This document shows, piece after piece, positions 21,015 through 45,000 of a DNA stretch of 64,000 nucleotides. The stretch is from Valencia hispanica. Its lineage: Eukaryota > Chordata > Actinopteri > Cyprinodontiformes > Valenciidae. The stretch spans positions 25,584,235 to 25,648,234 of the forward strand of contig OY747712.1 in the NCBI GenBank assembly GCA_963556495.2, in the 5' to 3' direction. Each line of letters opens with the position of its first letter. Positions within the stretch are counted from its first letter, which is position 1. The notes under the pieces were generated by a model. That model was given only the letters and a program-made list of their open reading frames with translations. It did no database searches and was not told the origin of the DNA. The position numbers and the translations under genes were made by a program.

Positions 21015-23560
21015 TATAAAGTGTCTTGCAAAAGTATGCATATCCTTGAACTTTTAAACATTTTGTCACATAGAAAATACAAACTTTGCTTGATCTTAAT
21101 TACTGTACCGGACCAAAAAAATAAGTGCTTAATTGTGAAGCAGTAAGAAAAGGAAACATTAATTTAATCCATCCATCCATCCATTTTCTTCCGCTTATCC
21201 GGGGTCGGGTCGCGGGAGCAGCAGCCTAAGCAAAGAGACCCAGACTTCCCTCTCCCCAGCCACTTGTTCCAGCTCCTCGGGAGGAACCCCAAGGCGCTCC
21301 CAGGCCAGCCGAGAAACATAGTCCCTCCAGCGTGTCCTGGGCCTTCCCCTGGGCCTCCTCCCGGTGGGACGTGCCTGAAACACCTCACCAGGGAGGCGTC
21401 CAGGAGGCATCCTGACCAGATGCCCGAGCCACCTCAACTGACTCCTCTCGATGTGGAGAAGCAGCGGCTCTACTCTGAGCCCCCTCCGGATGACTGAGCT
21501 TCTCACCCTATCTCTAAGGGAGAGCCCAGACACTCTGCGGAGGAAACTCATTTCAGCCGCTTGTATCCGTGATCTCGTTCTTTCGGTCACCACCCAGAGT
21601 TCGTGACCATAGATGAGGATAGTAACGTAGATCGACCGGTAAATCGAGAGCTTCGCCTTTTGGCTCAGCTCTCTCTTCACCACGACAGACCGGTAGAGCG
21701 CCCGCATAACTGCAGATGCCCCACCAATCCGTCTATCGATCTCCCGCTCCATTTTTCCCTCATTCGTGAACAAGACCCCCAGATACTTAAACTCCTCCAC
21801 TTGGGAAAGGACCCCATCCCTGACCCGGAGGAGGCACCCCACCCTTTTCCGGCTCAAGACCATGGCCTCGGATTTGGAGGTGCTGATTCTCATCCCAGCC
21901 GCTTCACACTCGGCTGCGAACAGCTCCAGCGAAAGCTGTAGATCACGCTCCGATGAAGCCAACAGGACCACATCATCTGCAAAAAGCAGAGACCTGATCC
22001 TGAGGCCACCAAAACGGATCCCCGCAACGCCTTGGCTGCGCCTAGAAATCCTGTCCATAAAAGTTAGGAACAGGATCGGTGACAAAGGGCAACCTTGGCG
22101 GAGTCCAACTCTCACCGGAAACAAGCCCGACTTACTGCCGGCAATGCGAACCAAACTCTGGCACCGGTCGTACAGGGACCTAACAGCCCGTATCAAGGGG
22201 CCCGGTACCCCATACTCCCGGAGCACCCCCCACAGGGCCCCCCGAGGGACACGGTCGAACGCCTTCTCCAAGTCCACAAAACACATGTAGACCGGTTGGG
22301 CGAACTCCCACGCACCCTCCAGGACCCTGCCGAGGGTGTAGAGCTGGTCCAGTGTTCCACGGCCAGGACGAAAACCGCATTGTTCCTCCTGGATCCGAGG
22401 TTCGACTATCCGTCGGACCCTCCTCTCCAGAACCCCTGAATAGACCTTACCAGGGAGGCTCAGAAGTGTGATCCCCCTGTAGTTGGAACACACCCTGTGG
22501 TCCCCCTTTTTAAACAGGGGGACCACCACCCCGGTCTGCCAATCCAAGGGAACTGCCCCCGATGTCCACGCAATATTGCAGAGCCGCGTTAACCAACACA
22601 GCCCCACAACATCCAGAGCCTTGAGGAACTCCGGTCGAATCTCATCCACCCCCGGAGCCCTGCCACCGAGGAGCTTTTTAACGACCTCGGTGACCTCGGC
22701 ACCAGAGATTGGAGAGCCCGACCCCAAGTCCCCAAACCCTGCTTCCAGATTGGAAGGCGTGCCGGTGGGATTGAGGAGGTCTTCGAAGTATTCCATCCAC
22801 CGACCCAAAACGTCCCGCGTCGAGGTCAGCAGCACACCATCCCCACTGTAAACAGTGTTGGTGGCAGACCGCTTTCCCCCCCTGAGACGCCGGATGGTGG
22901 ACCAGAATCGTTTCGAAGCCGTACGGAAGTCGTTTTCTATGGTCTCTCCAAACTCCTCCCACGCCCGAGTTTTTGCCTCAGCAACCATCCGAGCCGCATC
23001 CCGCTTGGCCTGTCGGTACCTATCAGCTGCTTTAATTTAATGCATTTTATAAATAAAATATTAAATTCAATACTTTCTAAAACCAACCATTTTAGCAGGT
23101 TTCACCACCAGCTTGGCAATTTCAGAGAATTTTATTTAGCTATTCTTATTTAGAAAATATCTCACACTTAGTCCAGTTTGATGTAGCGCATGAACATCGA
23201 TTTTCGAGTTTTGTCATATTTCCTGATTGGATTTAAGTCTATGCTTTCTTTCACATGAATATGCTATTCCACTGTAGCTCCCGCTTTGTTTTAAGGGGCC
23301 TTGTCCTGCTGGAAGATAAAACTCTATCCCAGTCTCAAGTCTTTTGCAGCCTCTAAGAAGTTTTCCTTCAGAAATACCCTGTATTTAGCTCTATCCACCT
23401 TAAGGTCAGCTCTGAGCAGCTCCCTTAACCATTTTACCTCCATCATCATGTTTCACTGTTGGGATGGTGTGGAAGATCCATGTTCTAGTAGATTTGAAGT
23501 TGCACTAAGTTTTCAATTTTTAGATTATGAACTGAACAATGTTTGATTAAATATTCCAAG
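21015..23560 (-). mobile_element. Tc1-like transposon remnant, split by a LINE
   Basis: Left part 21,015-21,168 begins GTGTCTTGCAAAAGTATGCA and CATTTTGTCACATAGAAAAT, the usual terminal region of fish Tc1-like elements. After the LINE it resumes at 23,032 and includes GTCCTGCTGGAAGATAAAAC, CCCAGTCTCAAGTCTTTTGC and CATGTTTCACTGTTGGGATG (reverse-strand transposase). Transposase frame is decayed; the right terminal repeat is not clear. Confidence 0.75.
21169..23031 (-). mobile_element. Rex3/RTE-like LINE, 5'-truncated, open reverse transcriptase
   Basis: A single open frame from the 5' break near 23,031 to the stop near 21,195 (597 codons from its first ATG). It shows the reverse transcriptase blocks in order: YRGITLLSLPGKVYS, EEQCGFRPGRGTLDQ, VDLEKAFDRVPR, RQGCPLSPILF, LLFADDVVLLAS (catalytic Asp pair), EEFKYLGVLFTNEG, and a C-terminal ERSQLRWLGHLVRMP. 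The endonuclease is missing. The 3' tail is repeated GATG, a known trait of Rex3. TTAATTTAAT flanks both sides (21,159-21,168 and 23,032-23,041), the target duplication. It lies inside a Tc1-like element. Confidence 0.85.
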
Positions 23561-24934
23561 TAAATTATTTGGTACTTTTGTCTGTTTCTGTGAAACAATC
23601 ATTAAAGCTTTCTTTTTAAATTTAATTGAATATGAAAACATTTTCAGGTAGAAGTCAAAAAAAATGTTTAGGAAAATGTTCTACATGCAAGATTACAAGC
23701 ATTTTCTCCTTACACTGCAGGCATAATTCCTCTTAATAGTATTCAACCGCACAGCAAAATCATATTAATGAAAAAAGACATGGAGGAGGCTTGATTGACA
23801 AACATATTTTTATTAAAAACAAGCATTTTAAAGTACAACATTCTCTCAGATGTGATCCATATCCATTGACCAAAATTCCCAAGTTAAATCGCCTTCCAAA
23901 AATTCCACTCAATAATTTACAAGTAAGATGTATATACAACTGTTTATTATGCTGTATGACAAAAGTCTTTACAAGAATTTCATTAAATTAAAAAATTATT
24001 ATTGTTTTAGTGCTTAATTTTATACTGATATCAGGTGCATAAAACACACAAACAAATCTTAATTTTTAGGCCGATTTAATGCAATGCTACACATTCCAAC
24101 AGCAAATGACAAACAAGATGCAAAAACAAACAACAACAGTAGTAAGTAACCATATCATCCCGACAAATGTTTTCACTGTCTTGCATTCTAGTCCTTAATT
24201 ATTCCAAGTAATTACTTTGTTACATTTTAAAAAAACTAATGGAAATATGATACTTACATTTATTAAGAAGCTAATATAACACAACACCTTGGAAAAAACA
24301 GAACTCTGTGTATGAACAGTTATTAGAAGTTTGGCACTCATCATTGTCAATGTTCAAATAATTGTGGAAATATCAACTTGTCATACAAAGAAATAATGAA
24401 AAAGTGATTAGTAGGACATAGATGTTTTTGGTAAGCTGCATTTGAGCCCATTTAAGAATGTAGTAAAATGTGTTTTTAAGGAAAAACATACCTTCAGAGA
24501 AAACAGGAACCTATGCAACTCTGCCTTTTGAACTTGCACTCAGTACACTTGAAGTTATAATGGACATAAGGTCACAAACTATCTTTTTTGTATAATTATT
24601 TTGTTTGTTCTTTACCTGAAAGAAATAAAATAAAAAAGTGAACATCCTCACTACCTACTTAAAAAAAAACGATTTTTTTTGATGCCGCAATTGTGCCTTT
24701 TCATATGGATGATAGGCCAAATTGTAGAAAAATATTTTTGTTTAGTGAGGTACGTGGGGAAAAAGTCTAATACCAACCTGTTTTCATGTGCTAAAACAGT
24801 TTTTGAATAAAGCCGAAGGCCAAGTAGTTGAATATTTTACCCTTTTAATATACCTTAAATCTCTTTCTACTGTAGTGCATTTAACTCAACAATATACATG
24901 TGTGACCTCAGTGGATAAACAAAATAGTAGTAAT
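23561..24934. other. AT-rich tract including the desmoglein 3' UTR
   Basis: No open frame of note. The segment 24,780-24,934 is also present beside the pseudogene (5,045-5,220), so it was part of the duplicated unit. Confidence 0.5.
24259..24264 (-). terminator. Candidate polyadenylation signal of the desmoglein gene
   Basis: Reverse-strand AATAAA about 670 bp past the stop codon at 24935; a second one lies at 23809-23814. Which is used cannot be told from sequence. The tract between the stop and these sites is AT-rich with no open frame, as expected of a 3' UTR. Confidence 0.35.
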
Positions 24935-35305
<10,371 letters not shown>

Positions 35306-38300
35306 CAGTTAGAGAATTTGAACGTTTTTAATCCTCGTTTTTAAATGAGATCGCTAGAGTTAGAGATCCCGTGTCGTCTGTTGTTAGTTGCTTCAGACTT
35401 TGACTCGGTGGATGGGGTATGAGCTGTGTATTAGTGCTGGGCGTGTCTTCTCTTTTGTTAGAACACTCTCGATAAGGAGTAATAACTGAATGCTGTGTGA
35501 AGCTTGATACCAGGTATGCTTTTTAAAGAAAGAATCGAGGTGGGGGAAAAAGAGGAAACGATTTTGGGCGTGGTAACAAAACGATCTAGACTTGTGTGCG
35601 GTTTCTCTGTGGAGCTAAAGAGTTAAAGTTTGTTACAGCGGCGTCACTATCAGTTATCACTTGGCAAGAGGCCCGCATTTGTTACTGTACTTCATTCTAC
35701 CATTATTAAGATAGTGGTACAGACTGTTTCTTTTTGAACTCTCGACAATTATCCCACAATGTTGGTGAACCAATAACAGTAGTTATTAAGGTGAAGCTAT
35801 ACAGAAACACTGTAAACTGACAGCCCACCCTAAATGTCAGTTTATGTGTTTTCTAATGTTTAACATGTATAATTGTAAATTGCCCTGATTGTTGTTAATT
35901 TTGTCAGCATTGATTAAACTCATGTCTGAAAGTTGACTTTATTCATGATTTTAAGGCTGCTTTTGAGCTTGTGTTTCTAAGTTAAATGACTTAAAATTTA
36001 CAACAGTGTAATAACAACAAACAACAAAATCTATTCAAGTACTCAAATTGCTAACTAGCATCCTTCATGTTACTTAAATTCCCTCTGGGATTACTATATT
36101 TTTGAATTTAATTTAATGTAAAAAAAGAAAAAAAAATTGTATTCTGCTTATAGTTTACATTATGAAAATAATATATGACTCCAGTGAATATTATATACCA
36201 GGGATGGGTCATTTACAGTAATTTTGTTTTAGTCAAGGGTCTTAGTCTACTTTTAAGATTTTCCGAAAAATTTAAAATGTTTTTTTTTTAGATATGTAGC
36301 CTATATATATAATTAAATTTTGTCTAAGATTTAAGCCTTTTTAGGACCATTTATCTCCATAATTGCTGAAAAAACCTAAATAAAATGAAAAATAAAATGC
36401 TATGTGAGTGAAAAAAGGTTGGTTTACAAGAAGGAAGAAGGGATGAGACAACAATGTGTAGGCATGGAATGGGAGTACAGACGGTCAATTAACTGTAAAC
36501 GGATCAGCAAGTAATAGCCTTTTCTCAGTGTTTGCTTCTGAACACAACATCAAACTTGGCTGTTAGGGTAGAGTCTATGCATAAAAAAGATAAAGCATGG
36601 ACAATATAAACAGGGGAGTAATGCTGTGATGGATGGTGAGTTAAGCTGGAAATTGGGCCCCGGATGAAATTTGGCTTTGGATCCCATACAACATTGGGTT
36701 TTCCACAATGTTGGAAATCATCACAACACTGGTATTTTGTTTTAGAATCAGTTTTATTCTCCTATTCTGCTTTCTCACATTCTTCTTTCTTTCTTGTTTT
36801 GATGGCTCCTTGCACAAAGTAGTCATTTAGCAGTAAAATACTAATTTCTTAGTGTATCCATCAGAACTGGCTTGCTCTGGTAGGAGGCGCTGAATAAACA
36901 TTTATTGAGGGAGTCCATCTTGTAGGAGTGCCTTCAGTGAGTTTTTTAAAGGTAGACCAGATGGGTCTGCTAATAACCTTGGATTGTCACACAGAGATCA
37001 AAAGCCATACCAAACTTTCAGGACATTTATTCATGTTTGTTTCTGTGGCAGAACTTAAAAATTGGACCTGAAAAAAAGTTCACATTTTCAAAACCCTAGA
37101 TATCAAAAGCATCCCTAAAACAAATTGCAATGATTTAAAACTATATTCACCCTCCTAATTTTCGACAAAAATGTTTGATACTGGAGGCATATAGGCCGAC
37201 CAGGAATTAGTGCAAACAAGGTTTAGGACAGAATAAAAAGGCATAAACGAATAAATGTTGTTCCCCCTCAAAGCATGTAATTTGATTTTCTCTCTTAAAC
37301 GTCTGCATTAACATGTCCATATCAAACTGTTTGGCCAGGGAGGAGGAGTGACCAATGCACCACTGCCATCTAGTTAAGCCAACAATCCCTGTAACCCCTT
37401 GGAACTCTTTTATAAATTCTACGTGCTTAATCCTTTCAATGAATTCACTTGCACAATTTGTTTTATACTTTCTTAAACTACAGCTTTTGAAAAGTTTGAG
37501 CAGTGGTAGAATACATAATTTTTCAATTGTAACTCTGTTAACATAACTTTCAAACTATGAAGGTGTTTTGGGGATGTATGTAACTAGTGCATTTGGCAAA
37601 CAGCCCAGCAGGGGACCCTAAACAACCGCAAACTCTGCATTACTTTAGGCCAGTCCTGGAATCCACCGGTCCATACCCAGCTTGTTTGTATTGTAGAATA
37701 TTTAACTAGCACTGCTTTGACAATGAAGCAGTGATTTCCAATCAGAACGAATTCATAGCTTCTTCAGAACATCTTTGGAAAGTACCTAGTGAAAGTTGGT
37801 GTCATGACTCATATTGTGTAAAATATGAATTTTTGAAAATGAAAGTAAAAACTATGTCCTGCTAATTTTTACTTTACAGGATGAGGTTGACATTAGACTA
37901 ACAAAATGAGAACAGAGTCTGTTCAGCCAAGGTTTTCCCACCAGTCTTTTAAACTTCACCAGGTTCCGTGAAATTCTAAGGCTGAGCATCACATATTGCC
38001 GAATCATCACCTTTGGCAGCAATGGAGCAGCCTGTGTGCATGTTTCAGCTTGTGCAGCCATAGTGTTCTTGATTTTTCTATGAAAAAGTTGAGTTTTATC
38101 AAAAGAAGAGTGACTTACTCACCAAGCAATCTCATAATGTTTGAAAAAAATCCCTCCCACGGTGAAAGGTGTGTGACAGAAAATACAGCATCAGTTTAAT
38201 CTTTATTGAGCATGTGGTTTCAGTAAATATATTATGATCCACAAACACGAATCATTTTTAGTCACTTTAAGACATATTTGTTTCTTATTGTATTTCTTAA

Positions 38301-38825
38301 TCAAGTTAATATCTTGTTGAATGGGTGATTTTGGTGGAGCCATAATGCGTGACAAAGTTACAAAAAGTCTGAAACAACCATGTTAATGAGGTGTATCTTT
38401 TACAATGGGTTAATTAGGTGGTATTTAACATTGCTTATGCAATCCAGCTAAGCAAGTCTATTATATGCAGTAGGTCTGTTCCAAGTCTTTCAAGTTGGAG
38501 GAAACAAACCACTTTTGAAGAATGCAAGAAAAGCTATAAGCATTCCGATGGAAACTCCTACCACTTTGACTTAAAAGCAGACTTTCATTTGTGGTTGAGA
38601 TGAACCCCTAAATCTCCTCTCCAGTTAACTGATGCTTCAGCTTGGGTGAAAAGAGGGTGTAGCAACATTACAACATGCAGAGTAACTTTAGGTATTGACA
38701 GGCAACAGTTCCATGCACTGAACAATGATTCATAGCAAAAGTTGATGAATGTCATTATGACTGTTGCAAAACACAATTCCAACATTTCTATAAGTGATCC
38801 CAAACCAGTTTGTGAAGATTCAAAT
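35306..38825. other. Intergenic tract between the divergent cadherins, left part
   Basis: No coding exon is seen. Because the two genes are divergent, this stretch and 40,300-42,039 should hold both promoters; no TATA box is convincing. Confidence 0.45.
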
Positions 38826-38829
38826 GCCG

Positions 38830-40290
38830 CATTTCATTCCAAAAGTATGTATAATGCATGAACATTTTAATTTTTTGTCGTGTTATAACCACAAACTTTA
38901 ATGTTTTTCAAAGTTTATGTGCTAGCAACTGAAAGTAGCACACAATTGTGAAGCGACAGGAAAAAACATCACTGTGTGTTTTGTTTTACAAATAAAATAT
39001 AAAAAAGGTGTTGTGTATTTACAATTACCTTTCAAATTACACCTGCAGAATTTGAACTAAAAGACTAAGAAACAGTTTAATCCTACTTGCAGAACATGTC
39101 CTAAATCATCACACAACCAAGGCACTATAGTCTACTCTTTTTTGTGCATGTTTGTTTACATAGACATGTACATAATGCCTTTATTAGCCTTTGTGTATTT
39201 AGACACTTATTTTATTGGACACTCTAAATACAATATATGTATAGTATATAAGTATACAACTCTTGCATCTAAACTTAATTTTGTTTCACTGTACACTGAC
39301 ACATAAAGATTGCAATTCAGTTCAATTGATCTGGTTTGGTTTATGTCTCTACCAGCTTTACACATCTGTAAGATGATTTTCTTGGCCTCTTTGTATAATA
39401 GCACAAGCTCATTTAGGTTCAATGGAGAGCATCTGTAATGATAAGTTCATGTGTTGCCAAAAACTTTCAATTGGTTTTAGGTTTGGATGTTGACTACGCC
39501 ATTCTTACCCTGAATGTGCTTTGATCAAAGCCATTCCACCGTAGCACTGGCTTTTATGTGCAGGTTTGTTGTCATGGAAACCTCCTTAACTTTTACAGCC
39601 ACTAAAAGGTTTTCTTCAGTATTGCCCTATATTTAGCTCCATAAATCTGCACACCAGCTACAACCAACTTTCAAATCCCCGGTGAAGTAACACTTGCCCA
39701 CAGCATGATGCTGCCATCATCATGTTTCACTATGATGATGGTTTGCTCAGGGCTATCTGCAGTGCTAGCTTTTCCTCCCCAGTTAGCATTTTGCATGAGT
39801 CCCAGCAAGCTCAAATTTTGTCTCATCTGACTTCCTATGATCCTTTCAATAACTACTTTCTTTTTGCCACTCTTCCATAAAGGCCAGACTTGGAGTGTGC
39901 TTGACCAGTAGTAAGCTCCTCTGCAGAGTCACCACGAGCCTCAGTGATGCTTCAGTGATTTATGCTCTATTTCCTGATAGTTTAATGTAGATGACCAAAT
40001 GTTTGTATATTTGCAGTTACTCTTTCCATTTTCAAATAACGGACTGAACAGAACTCTGTGGGATTTTCAAAGCTTGGTATATTGTTTTATAAGCTAATTC
40101 TACAATAAACGTATCCACAACTTTAGCCCAAATCCATCTGCTGTGTCCCATGATCTACAAGATGTCGTTTGTTCCCTAGTGTTCTCAAAAAAAAAAAAAA
40201 AAAAAATCTCTGAAGCCTTTTCAGAGGTTTATACTGTTGTTGAATTAAACACAGATGGGCCTTATTTTTGAACATGTCACTTAAACTTTT
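38830..40290 (-). mobile_element. Tc1-like transposon, decayed
   Basis: Left end has TTTTGTCGTGTTATAACCAC; the interior has TGTCTCTACCAGCTTTACAC, TTCAATTGGTTTTAGGTTTG, CACAGCATGATGCTGCCATC and CATGTTTCACTATGATGATG, all reverse complements of Tc1 transposase coding blocks (for example the SIMLWGC-like segment). Frame destroyed by stops and indels. A poly-A run at about 40,188-40,206 interrupts the right side. Confidence 0.75.
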
Positions 40291-40299
40291 AAAAATTGT

Positions 40300-42039
40300 A
40301 TATGTATCAACATTTGAAAATCAGGTATCCCATTCCTTCTATTTCATAACTATCCAATTCTATGTGTTGGTCTGTCCAATAAAATCTAAATAAAATACCT
40401 TGAAATTTCTGGGTTGAACGTGATCAAATGTGAACATGTACAAGGCGTGTAATTGCTTCTGCACAGAACTGCAGCTCATACGTGACACAAACGCCTTGCA
40501 GCAAATAATCCTGAGCCAGGAGGGTAGGGTGCTGTTTTTGTCTTGGCGTATCAAGGAATAAGGAACATGTCAGATGTCAGCGTCAGAAAAGGTTTCATCA
40601 TATTATTTATTATTAATAACTGAGGGGGTTGAGAACACTCTGCCTTCAAACTTTTCATGTGACACACCTGTGTCTGTTGTATACCAACCAAGTGTATTTA
40701 AAAACAGCATGGCTTAAGGGTAGACACACGCACCGAAACGGCAATAACAATACCGGAACAGGTGTGCTAATTCAGATCATTTAGTCATCTTGCGCAATTC
40801 TCAGTCTGCCCAGAAAAAATGACTCACAATTAAATTAAATTCAAACCTCTCCTACTCAAGAAAAACAGCAAAACTTTAGATACCGATGAAATTTAAAAGA
40901 TGTGTCCTTGGAGTTTTCTTTTGTATGTTTGTTTTTTTTTCTCCATGAGTGGTTCAAATAGAAGAGGAAGGTTGTTTACTCTCTAAACAAGCATTAAACA
41001 GGGTGTAGTGAAACAAAACTTTCATTTTTGTCTGTGGCAAGCTCCAGAAAGAATATTTGCTCAGTTTGACTACCAGCTAAGACTCCGTTCATTATGTCCA
41101 CACCCATGACTCACAGAAGCACTGTCTTCCTGACATTTTTCTCACTTTTCCTGTTCTAGTCCCCCTCCGGGCCAAAAAAGCCTGACCGTTCAAGACATTT
41201 TTAGAGAAGCCCTACCCTGTACATTGAACTCACTGGGAATTCTTTTCTTTTATAATTGCCACTGGCCCTTTAGTTTTATCTGTAGTTTACAGAGATAGTG
41301 AGCAATGAGATAGTGAGCCATTTTTGGTGGGAAAACAGCCTCCCCATCACAGGCTCCATTTAGGCTCACATTCCTGTGGTGTTAAATGAGAAGCCCAGCA
41401 CCGATCCCTCTTCCCAGAAAGTTTGAGTGAAGCTACAAAGGAGGAGGAGGAGGAGGGGTCAAGCAATGTACAGACAAGTTAGAGGTCAGACAAAGTAGGC
41501 TACTTATATTTTCTATTGTTTGTGAGAGGAACACAGCTATTTACACTTTTTATATGGCCTCCTTTAAAAGTTAACACAATAAGTCAAAAATCTACATTCT
41601 TTAGTGAGTTCGTCTGAATTTAGAAATCACATGTGTGTGTTGAGCTTTATTATAATTCCCTTGAGAGTTTTACTTGCAGAAAGGGGCTTCAGTCCATGCA
41701 AAACTTGGGTAATGTTTCCCCCTGCTGGCAAGAAACAAATGCAAAAAATACCTGAACATAAATTAATTATGTGAGTTTAAAAGCACTTTTGCCCTGCCCT
41801 GGATTCAGCAATACACCTCCCTAAGGTTTTCCTTCCGAGATCGTTCTGTTCAGGGTGTGTCTTAGGTGTGACCTTTTCTTTGACTGTGTCATCAGAGGCT
41901 GAAACAGAGCAGAATAAAACAGTCCGCCCACGCATAATAGAAAAAACGGAGAAAGCAACGGGTGTCAAACCGACTAATAGCGAGATCTAAGAACATCTAT
42001 CATTATTTGAGCAAGAGAGCAACTCCAGGTGGACTTTTC
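40300..42039. other. Upstream region of the desmocollin gene
   Basis: No coding exon seen. A GGAGGA repeat (about 41,440-41,457) and a CCGCCCACGC box at about 41,925-41,935, some 110 bp before the first ATG, are the only promoter-like marks noted. Confidence 0.4.
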
Positions 42040-45000
42040 ATGAGTCGGTCCGGGACAATGACCGACTACCTTTACTCTAAAAAGACAATGGTTTTCATTT
42101 ATGCTGTCTTCTCGCTGCTGGTAAGTCTTAAATAGTTTTTTTTATGGATTCATACGGTATTCATACCGTTACTTCCCATGCTTGTCAGTATGCAATTGTG
42201 TGTTTTCTTTTAAAGCGACGCATGAATAAATGTGTATAGCCTTTTAGATGGATAAAACTGTTAAAGCTTTAAGATCGACTACATTTCCTTCTCAGATCCT
42301 TCTCTGTGTGGACTCATGTTATATCCCTGACTCTCTCTACGTCGTTTCACCACAAACCATTCCAGTTGGATACCAAATCACAAAAGGTAGCAAATCTCTA
42401 TGTATACAACCTTTCCATTTTTACTACGCATTATGCTTTAGGCTAAATGATACATTGTTCTGACAAAGTTTATAATAAAATGATAACTTTCTCTTTTTTC
42501 GATGTTTTATTTATTTATTTTTTAGTTGAAGCTGTCGGTTGTGACCCCAAGACACTTCTTTTAACTGTGGAGGACCCTAGTTTTACAATACAGAGCAATG
42601 GGGTAATAGTTGCACTAAGTCCGGTCTCTGTGGCAACCAGAGGGCGGACATTTTCTGTGAGGGCTCAGGACAATAGTGGGCCGGGAAGTGAGATGGAAGT
42701 ACACCTTGTATGCAGTGCAAAGCAGGAGACAAATGTAAGAGCGCTGCAAATCGTAGTTTTCCACCTATTAATATCAATACAAACAACAACAATAATAATA
42801 ATTTAATAATAATAATAATAATTTCCTTACATTACAGGAAAATGGCCAGGTCATGTTGAAGCGCACAAAAAGACGCTGGAGTCCTCCGCCCATCAACATA
42901 CTGGAAAATGACGTAGGCCCCTTCCCTAAAGACATCGAAACGGTATGTACAAAGTTGTACTTTTATCATACAGATCAACAGTTTTGCATCCCTTATATCT
43001 GCTTATTTTGCCCCAATGCAAAAACTGTTATCTCAGGCCTCTGAAGGTGTCGAAACAAAAATACTTGCTGTGGACAATATATATATATATATTGTTCGAG
43101 ATTGTAGAAAAGCAATTTTTTTAATGACATAATTTAAACTGGGTAATAATATGTTTGTAGCTATTTGGGATTAGTTAACGAACTTGCATGTACATGGGTT
43201 TTAAACCACTCTAGAATGCCTCACAGTAGTGGTTGCCAAGCTGGCAAGTTGAAAGTAGTCACTTTTTCATTTTCACCTTCTGAACAATAAACACACAATG
43301 TGTATAGTTAAATTTTTTTGTTTATTTCTTCTCTTTATTTAGGGGATGGTGTTGTTTGTGTAGAAATTATTTTGTCAAATTACTATGTCTTCATAAATTC
43401 TTGCTATATTTGACCAAGTTCCATGAATTAATTTAATAAATGAGTGAAATGCATTGGATGTTTATATCTAGTTTACTATAAAAACACGGTGAATAAAAAA
43501 AAGTACTTATGTTGTATCTAACATTTTCCATTTTAAGATTTTTATCTGCATTAGCTACCTGTAATGCTAGACCGAATTACTACCATTCTTGAACTGCAGT
43601 CAATGACCACATAAAACCATTCCAAGGGCATTCCATGGTTTACAGAAACAAATTTGGTTGCTTTTGATTGTTTTGTCCTTCATATTGACTTAGAATTTTG
43701 AGGTACTTTTTGTGGTGTGGGTAAAAGTGACGACAAAAAGTGTTTAGACAAGTATCACAAGCTTTTTGACTGTAAGGCTATAAAAGAAAACTCTCAGAGC
43801 CCAACAAACAACAAATAATCCAAAAATAAATGTAGCTATTGTGAAAAAAGCTTCTTCATTACGCTAGTTATATTCAGTGGTTTAGCTGTGCTGCTAAACA
43901 GTACAAAATTATTGCATTTAGTCAAGTTTTGAAATGTAAGTGCAGCTTTTACTGACACAGTCATCAAACCAAGTCTAGGAAAAAATAGTTTGTACAACTT
44001 AAAAAAACTAATAATATTAACTTCCAAACACTCCAAACGTCAGGTAAACTGCATTTTTTTGTATTGCCACTGAATGGCTATTTCTAATCACAATTTATTT
44101 TTTACCCCCACGGTAACAATAAACGACCCAGTACTTGCCCTAACGATGCCCACAGTACCAATGGAAAAAATAGATGATTCAGGAAAGCTCAAGTCAGTCA
44201 CAAAATCATAATTATAAAACTTAACAATGCCTAATATTGAATTGCTCTAGTTATTATATGCATTCCAAGTTTTTAATCCTGTGATTTAAGTCATCCTATT
44301 GCAAGTGGCAGGAGGATAAGCAAATTAGATATTATAAATGCTCTTTTAAACTGTTTGTTGTTACTTTGATATGTTTACATTTTTTTCTTTTATAGATTGT
44401 GTCAGATTCACAAGCCAAACACAATGTGTACTACACCGCTGACGGACCCGGAGTAAATGAGTTCCCGGTCAGCATCTTCAGTCTTAATAAAAATACTGGG
44501 TTACTGACAGTACACCGGGCCGTGGATCGAGAAGAGTTTCCAAAGTTTATAGTAGGTTTTCTTGAAAATAAACAACCCAACCTTTTTATTTTGTGTTTAC
44601 CCACCTAATACTTAATTTTATATTCCCTTTCTGAACTGCATATTTTCTAAAAGTAGACATTTTAATTGTTTTTTTTCTTTTTTTCAGTAGTTAATTTATT
44701 AGTAATAATTTTATTTTAAATTAAATGCATTTATTTTAAGCTGTACAATGCAACATTACAAAAGAAATCTAACTTGGTTAAAGGTTTCATAGAGACACTA
44801 GTTTTAGAGAAGCTTAATATTCCAAATCTTATACGAGAAAAATATTCTTTATTTAACCACAAACAGATGTGGGGTGAAAAGGCAGTATCTTTCATAGGCT
44901 CAGCCTTTATTATCACTTGTCACAGCAGGTAATATAGCCTTTTTTGTTGCTTAAGGCATTTGGAGTTACTATTCTGATGCTGTACATTTATTCAATTATC

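Noticed and set aside
21264..22851. Several plus-strand open frames of 60-174 codons
   Set aside because: They are shadows of the minus-strand LINE reverse transcriptase, whose GC-rich codons leave other frames open.
37852..38199. Open frames between the two cadherins as a third gene
   Set aside because: Short, overlapping on both strands, without domain or splice signals.
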